Of a stretch of 64,000 bases of DNA, positions 59,948 through 64,000 are shown piece after piece. The DNA is from Saccharum officinarum (lineage: Eukaryota > Streptophyta > Magnoliopsida > Poales > Poaceae). The stretch lies in contig CM036197.1 of assembly GCA_020631735.1 (NCBI GenBank), positions 49,771,880 through 49,835,879 on the forward strand. The letters are read 5' to 3'. How positions within the stretch are numbered: the first letter of the stretch is position 1; every line of letters starts with the position of its first letter. The position numbers were made by a program, and so were the translations under genes. The notes under the pieces were generated by a model. The model searched no databases, had not been told where the DNA came from, and saw only the letters and a program-made list of their open reading frames with translations.

Positions 59948-60220
59948 GGCCTTGTTTAGATGCCAAAATTTCCCCCAAATTTCACTATGCAAAAAGAATT
60001 CTCCATCACATCAAAATGCCGGCATATGTATGGAGTACTAAATGTAGATGAAATAAAAAACTAATTGCACAGTTTAGTTGTACTTTGCGATACTAATCTT
60101 TTGAGCCTAATTAGTCAATGTTTGGACAAAAATTCACAAATACAAACAAAAATGCTACAATGGGGAATCTTTTACTGTGCAGATTTTAGACCTGCAAAAT
60201 CGGGCCAACTAAACACGGCC
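59948..60220. mobile_element. MITE copy 4 (inverted relative to copies 1-3)
   Basis: 273 bp. Ends GGCCTTGTTTAGAT / ACTAAACACGGCC and 3-bp duplication TAT (59945-59947, 60221-60223). The internal blocks are reverse complements of those in copies 1-3. Confidence 0.75.
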
Positions 60221-60223
60221 TAT

Positions 60224-60959
60224 CTTTGTTTCGCTAGCAGCCTCACCTCACTGCTACTGAGGAAGGCCAGCGACTCCCTGCCATTCTGCCAACGACCATG
60301 TGCATTGTACAAGTTATATTTTATTGAACAGAATGAATAGAGATAACGGCCATGCCCCACATATATTATTTTATTTGCCTATGTGTCGACGCGTCTGGAA
60401 GATGCGATTTTATTTCTGACACCCATGGGTTTGCTAGTTGCAGTGTTGATGATTTGTTTTTGCTGGCCAACACTGGAGACGCTCTAAGGCAAACTCACCA
60501 GTAAACCAAACGTTGGTATCTTGATCTATGTCAGTGCAAGTCAGCAAGACAATCGATGTGAATTCTGGCCGAAGCACTACCATATATCTACTGCCGGGTT
60601 GGTGTTGTCCACTCTTGAGACAACATTTGCACACACGCAATGGTGTAATTCATCAAAAAAAACACACACGCACATCGCACATGCTCCAATCTCCTCATTT
60701 GACTAACGCCTTGACGGCTTTGACGACACTACACACCTCCCAAGAAATCTTACTGCTCTGTTGCTGCTCCGTAACTTGGAGTACACTGGGAAATTTATTT
60801 CCATGGTCATACGTTCACACGAGGATAGCTTGTCAATGGCAGAGAGCAGGCAGTGTCAAGTGAGCGGCAGTGAGTTGCATGTAGTCTTGTTAACTATTGA
60901 GCCTGGTGTAGAGGGCAAAGTCTCGGAGAAGCAGGGGAGAAGAAGCAACAATAATTCCT
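60224..60959. other. Intergenic DNA
   Basis: No supported feature. Confidence 0.35.
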
Positions 60960-62742
60960 AGAGATAATGAGGTTATGACTCAACAGAGTGTGACAGATGG
61001 AGAGAAGGTAGTGATTGAAAAGAAAAATATGGAGATGAGAAGTCTGTGGGGGGGGGTTCTGATGTTCTAAATATTGACTCTACAGAAAAAGATCCTAACA
61101 TAGAGCAAAACTTTACACAAACTGATACCTTGGTACAGGGGGTTGATCAGACCATGAGAAGTGAGGAAATGGATGAAGAACTAGTGGATTAGATGGAGAT
61201 TATGATCTCATAGAATAAGAGAAAGCAGAGATGGAATAGTATGAGAAAGAGCTAGCTGATCAAGAAGAGAATGAATAGAGAGCACAGATGGTATTGTTGG
61301 AAAAGAAAATTAAAGAGAGAACTCAACAGCTAGGGCCAGTGATGAATTTCACAGAGGGGGCTACATCTAATATGAATGAGGATGTTTTAAATGAAGAAAG
61401 TGAGGAGGAGATTACCAAGGAGCCTGAAGAAAAACAAGTTTCTGGAAAGATGAAAGAGGGGGGAGACAAAACTGGTACAATGGCTAGAGGGGTCAAAGTA
61501 CAACCAGCAATTGCACAGAGGAGAAGCCTGAGGGTAGCCAATCAAGGCAACATTTTGGAGCAGGCAACCAAACTCAAGGCACAAAAGAATGAAGTCACAG
61601 GTAAATCTTAGTTTACTACTTTTACTTCGCAACCTTCTGATAAATTATCCAAAGTTTCAAAAATCTATAAAATCAAACTAGGTAATGAAACTGAAGCTCA
61701 CCTTGCTATTGATAGACTTAAGGCACATGAAGCAGCTAAGGCTGCTATTTTAGAGGCAAAACAAAAAGTCCAGCAATCACAAAAACAGAATAAACAAAAA
61801 GTCCAGCAATTACAAAAATAGAATATATCTCCTAATCGTTTTGCAGTACTAGAGGTGGAGCATGACATAGAATGGGTTATTTGTGAGGTGGCAGATGACC
61901 AAATAGAGGAGATTTTCAAAGAAGTTTTCCAGAAAGAGAGTGAGCACAAGAAGATGAAGGCCCCAAGAGGGGTAGGCCAAGGAAACATAAATGAAGATTA
62001 TTTTCTAAAACATAAGAGGCCTGTGTGGGGCTGGTAGAAGAGGGCAGTTTAAGCATCTGATGAGCCAGCACCATCTAGAGGTAGTCTGTCTACAAGAAAC
62101 AATCAAGAGAGACTATACTGATCAATTATTAAAAGACTTGGTCAATGGACAAGATTTCATCTGGATTTGGAGGCACTCTCACTGGAGTGAAAAAAGTTGA
62201 CATAGAGGTGTTAAGCAGTGATAGAGGGGCTTTCTTTTCAAGCATTAGAGCTAAAAGCAAACAGAATAATCTGGAATAGGAAGTTATTAATGTATATGGG
62301 TCTGTTCAGAATGAGAGGAAGCAAGATTTTCTAGAGGAGATTTCAGCAAATATTAGTAACACACAATGCTCTTTTATTTTCGGAGGAGATTTTAATCTCA
62401 TTAGGTATGCATTAGAGAAATCATCACAACACATTGATCAGAACAAGATGGACCTCTTTAATAAATTTATTTCTGATAATAGAATCAAAGAGATGCTTAG
62501 GAAGGGCAATAAATTTACATGGACCAACAAACAAGACCAACCTATCATGAGTACCCTAGACAGACTTTTCACTAGCTATGACTAGGACTTTCACTATCCA
62601 TGGGCTACTTGTGAAGTGCTCCCTAGAGTGGGATCAGATCATAATCCTCTCCTAGTTACAATAGGGGATACTAGAGTGAGCCATCCTTATATGTTCAGAT
62701 TTGAAATGGCCTGGTTCACCCAAGAGGAGTTTCAGGGTAAGT
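60960..62742 (+). pseudogene. Decayed L1-type LINE: ORF1-like part and ORF2 endonuclease
   Basis: A Lys/Glu-rich ORF1-like part (61288-61611 and 61855-62037, with stops and frameshifts) is followed by an APE-type endonuclease frame. That frame has VCLQETIKRDY (about 62080), IFGGDFNLIRY (62372-62405) and LPRVGSDHNPLLV (about 62620-62660). These are the Q-E-T, G-D-F-N and S-D-H active-site motifs. A frameshift near 62170 and TAG codons at about 62278 and 62585 break it. RT is absent because LTR H is inserted at 62743. Confidence 0.75.
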
Positions 62743-64000
62743 TGATGCTCGATGGCTAAATAGAGGTGAAAGCCCAAGTTTGGTTTTGATAATTAATGAT
62801 ATCAAGTTGCTAATGTCATGTGTTAAGTGTTTTGAGTTAGGCATAAGCAACATATGTGATGAAGGTGTATGTGGCAAGGAGTGGTAGCCACAAGATCACA
62901 AAGAGATGGTGCATGGACATGAAATGATGATCATGGTGGAGATGCACATAATATGAAGGACATGATGATCAAGTGTAGGAGAAGGATCTAAGAGCGCAAG
63001 GCAAAGGTATAACCATAGGGGTTTTCCTTTTACCGGTCTAAGATGAGTAGAGAAGTGATTGACTGGGTTTAGGATACATAGCCGACTATCAAGAGGGGCA
63101 ATCACGGTTAGCTCGGGGATCAAGTGCTACTAGATCATTGTCTTGAGCATATGCATTAGGATCTAGTAAAGAGCTAACATAACATCTTGAAAAATGATTG
63201 TGAAATGCTAACACACATGCACATGGTGGTGTACACTTGGTGGTGTTAGCACATTTGCGAAGGCGGTGGAGTTTAAGCAGTAGAGAGAGGTTTGGGTTCC
63301 TCTCTCCCTCCCACCGAGCTTGTGAGGCGGGATTTGACGCTTTTTGGGGAAGTGAAATGCCTATTTTCTTTTACGCCGGAAGTCAGAAAAGAAACGAAGG
63401 TGAACGGAGGTCATAGAGGTGACCGGACGCTAGACCGGACGCGGTCTCTGTATGACCGGACGCGTCCGGTCAGCGTTCAGTGTCTGCGCGTGTTTTAGGT
63501 TGATGATCGGACGCGCAGCGCGTCCGGTCACTGTCGACCGGACGCGTCCGGTCGTTCAGAGAGCTTACTAGACTCTAACCGGACGCTGGCACTGTGGCGT
63601 CCGGTCAGTTCTACAGCGCGTCCGGTCGCTGTTTTATTGTGCGCTACTCAGGCTTGACCAGCGCGTCCGATCAGTTGCGGGACCAGCGTGTCCGGTCGCA
63701 CCTAGCGCGTCCGGTCTGCGCGACCAGCGCGTCCGGTCGGTGCTTTGGAAATTAGCCGTTGCGTGACCGGCGCGTCCGGTCAGTATGACCAGCGCGTCCG
63801 GTCAGCGCGATTTTCGGCTGTTTAAGTTCCTAACGGCTAACTACGTACCCCTTCGCTATAAATAGGAGTTGGCCGGGGTTTGAGGGCATTTCTTGCATAT
63901 TTTAAGACCTAGAGACATCCTTTGAGCTAGAGAACAACCCCTCCACTCATCTCTTTTCTTAGTTGCACATATTGAGTGAGATTGAGTGAGATTCAAGTGC
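62743..64000 (+). mobile_element. LTR H (retrotransposon LTR, cut by window end)
   Basis: It begins at TGATGCTCG, exactly where the LINE endonuclease frame is interrupted. The body has GTGAAAGCCCAAGTTTGG, a GTCCGGTC array and a TATA box GCTATAAATAGG (about 63855-63866), followed by a leader-like sequence. This looks like a Copia-type grass LTR (SIRE/Maximus-like), but no internal region is available to confirm it. At least 1.26 kb. Confidence 0.6.
63421..63811. repeat. GTCCGGTC / GACCGGAC array inside LTR H
   Basis: About 15 copies of the 8-mer GTCCGGTC or its reverse complement within 390 bp. Many sit in the palindrome GACCGGACGCGTCCGGTC (for example 63454-63471 and 63536-63553). Spacing is irregular (about 14-40 bp). 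The array lies just upstream of the TATA box, in U3. Confidence 0.85.

Noticed and set aside
63421..63811. Array resembling a CRISPR
   Set aside because: Irregular spacing, palindromic 8-mers, no spacers of constant length, inside a eukaryotic LTR.

Overview
This window is nuclear DNA from a grass, most likely a panicoid of the sorghum/sugarcane/Miscanthus/maize type. That inference rests on dense nested Ty3/Gypsy elements with grass-style LTRs, GC-rich gene sequence, grass MITEs and an F-box/DUF295 gene. No bacterial features, tRNA, rRNA or CRISPR are visible. Almost everything is transposable-element sequence. The only host-type genes I support are a disrupted F-box/DUF295 gene (55067-56927) and a decayed SANT/Myb-like gene (58963-59555).

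Layout. 1-7282: LTR element E1 (5' LTR cut by the window edge). It keeps only one decayed extra ORF ('orf0') and has no gag-pol. 7283-10113: remnant of a minus-strand Tat-like Gypsy element, with LTR, PBS, integrase tail, a 2-unit tandem repeat and an antisense ORF. 10114-13997: mostly featureless AT-rich DNA with a possible Copia start. 13998-35016: minus-strand Gypsy element A (gag plus two protease-like modules, no RT or integrase). Its right LTR is interrupted by a related solo LTR (B, 21440-34718, TSD CATGT), which is itself interrupted by an intact young chromodomain Gypsy element (C, 22670-34426, TSD ATTAG). 35017-35116 is a 100-N assembly gap. 35117-41581: minus-strand Gypsy element D (gag start, decayed orf0, long LTR). 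41582-47242: intergenic DNA, a TGTTGCA-rich repeat, two MITEs and a LINE 3' end with a 16-bp TSD. 47243-52569: decayed short-LTR chromodomain Gypsy element G (Reina-like). 52570-60220: intergenic DNA, MITE, the F-box gene split by a hAT-type insertion, a second TGTTGCA repeat, the SANT pseudogene and a fourth MITE. 60960-62742: decayed L1-type LINE, cut by an LTR (H, 62743 to the window end) that carries a GTCCGGTC array.

The most interesting signal is orf0. Three different Gypsy elements (E1, C, D) carry an extra ORF upstream of the gag position, and by eye these share one conserved domain followed by a coiled-coil-like tail. In D the orf0 protein begins with a close copy of the histone H3 tail (16 of the first 21 H3 positions identical, including K4 and K9). 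C keeps a weaker version. The orf0 and gag start codons of both C and D directly follow an AG in acceptor-like context, and the LTRs of C and E1 hold a consensus GTGAGT donor downstream of a TATA box. This suggests that orf0 and gag-pol are expressed from alternatively spliced leaders. In C, an intact chromodomain polyprotein and a possible histone-tail-like orf0 protein occur in the same element.
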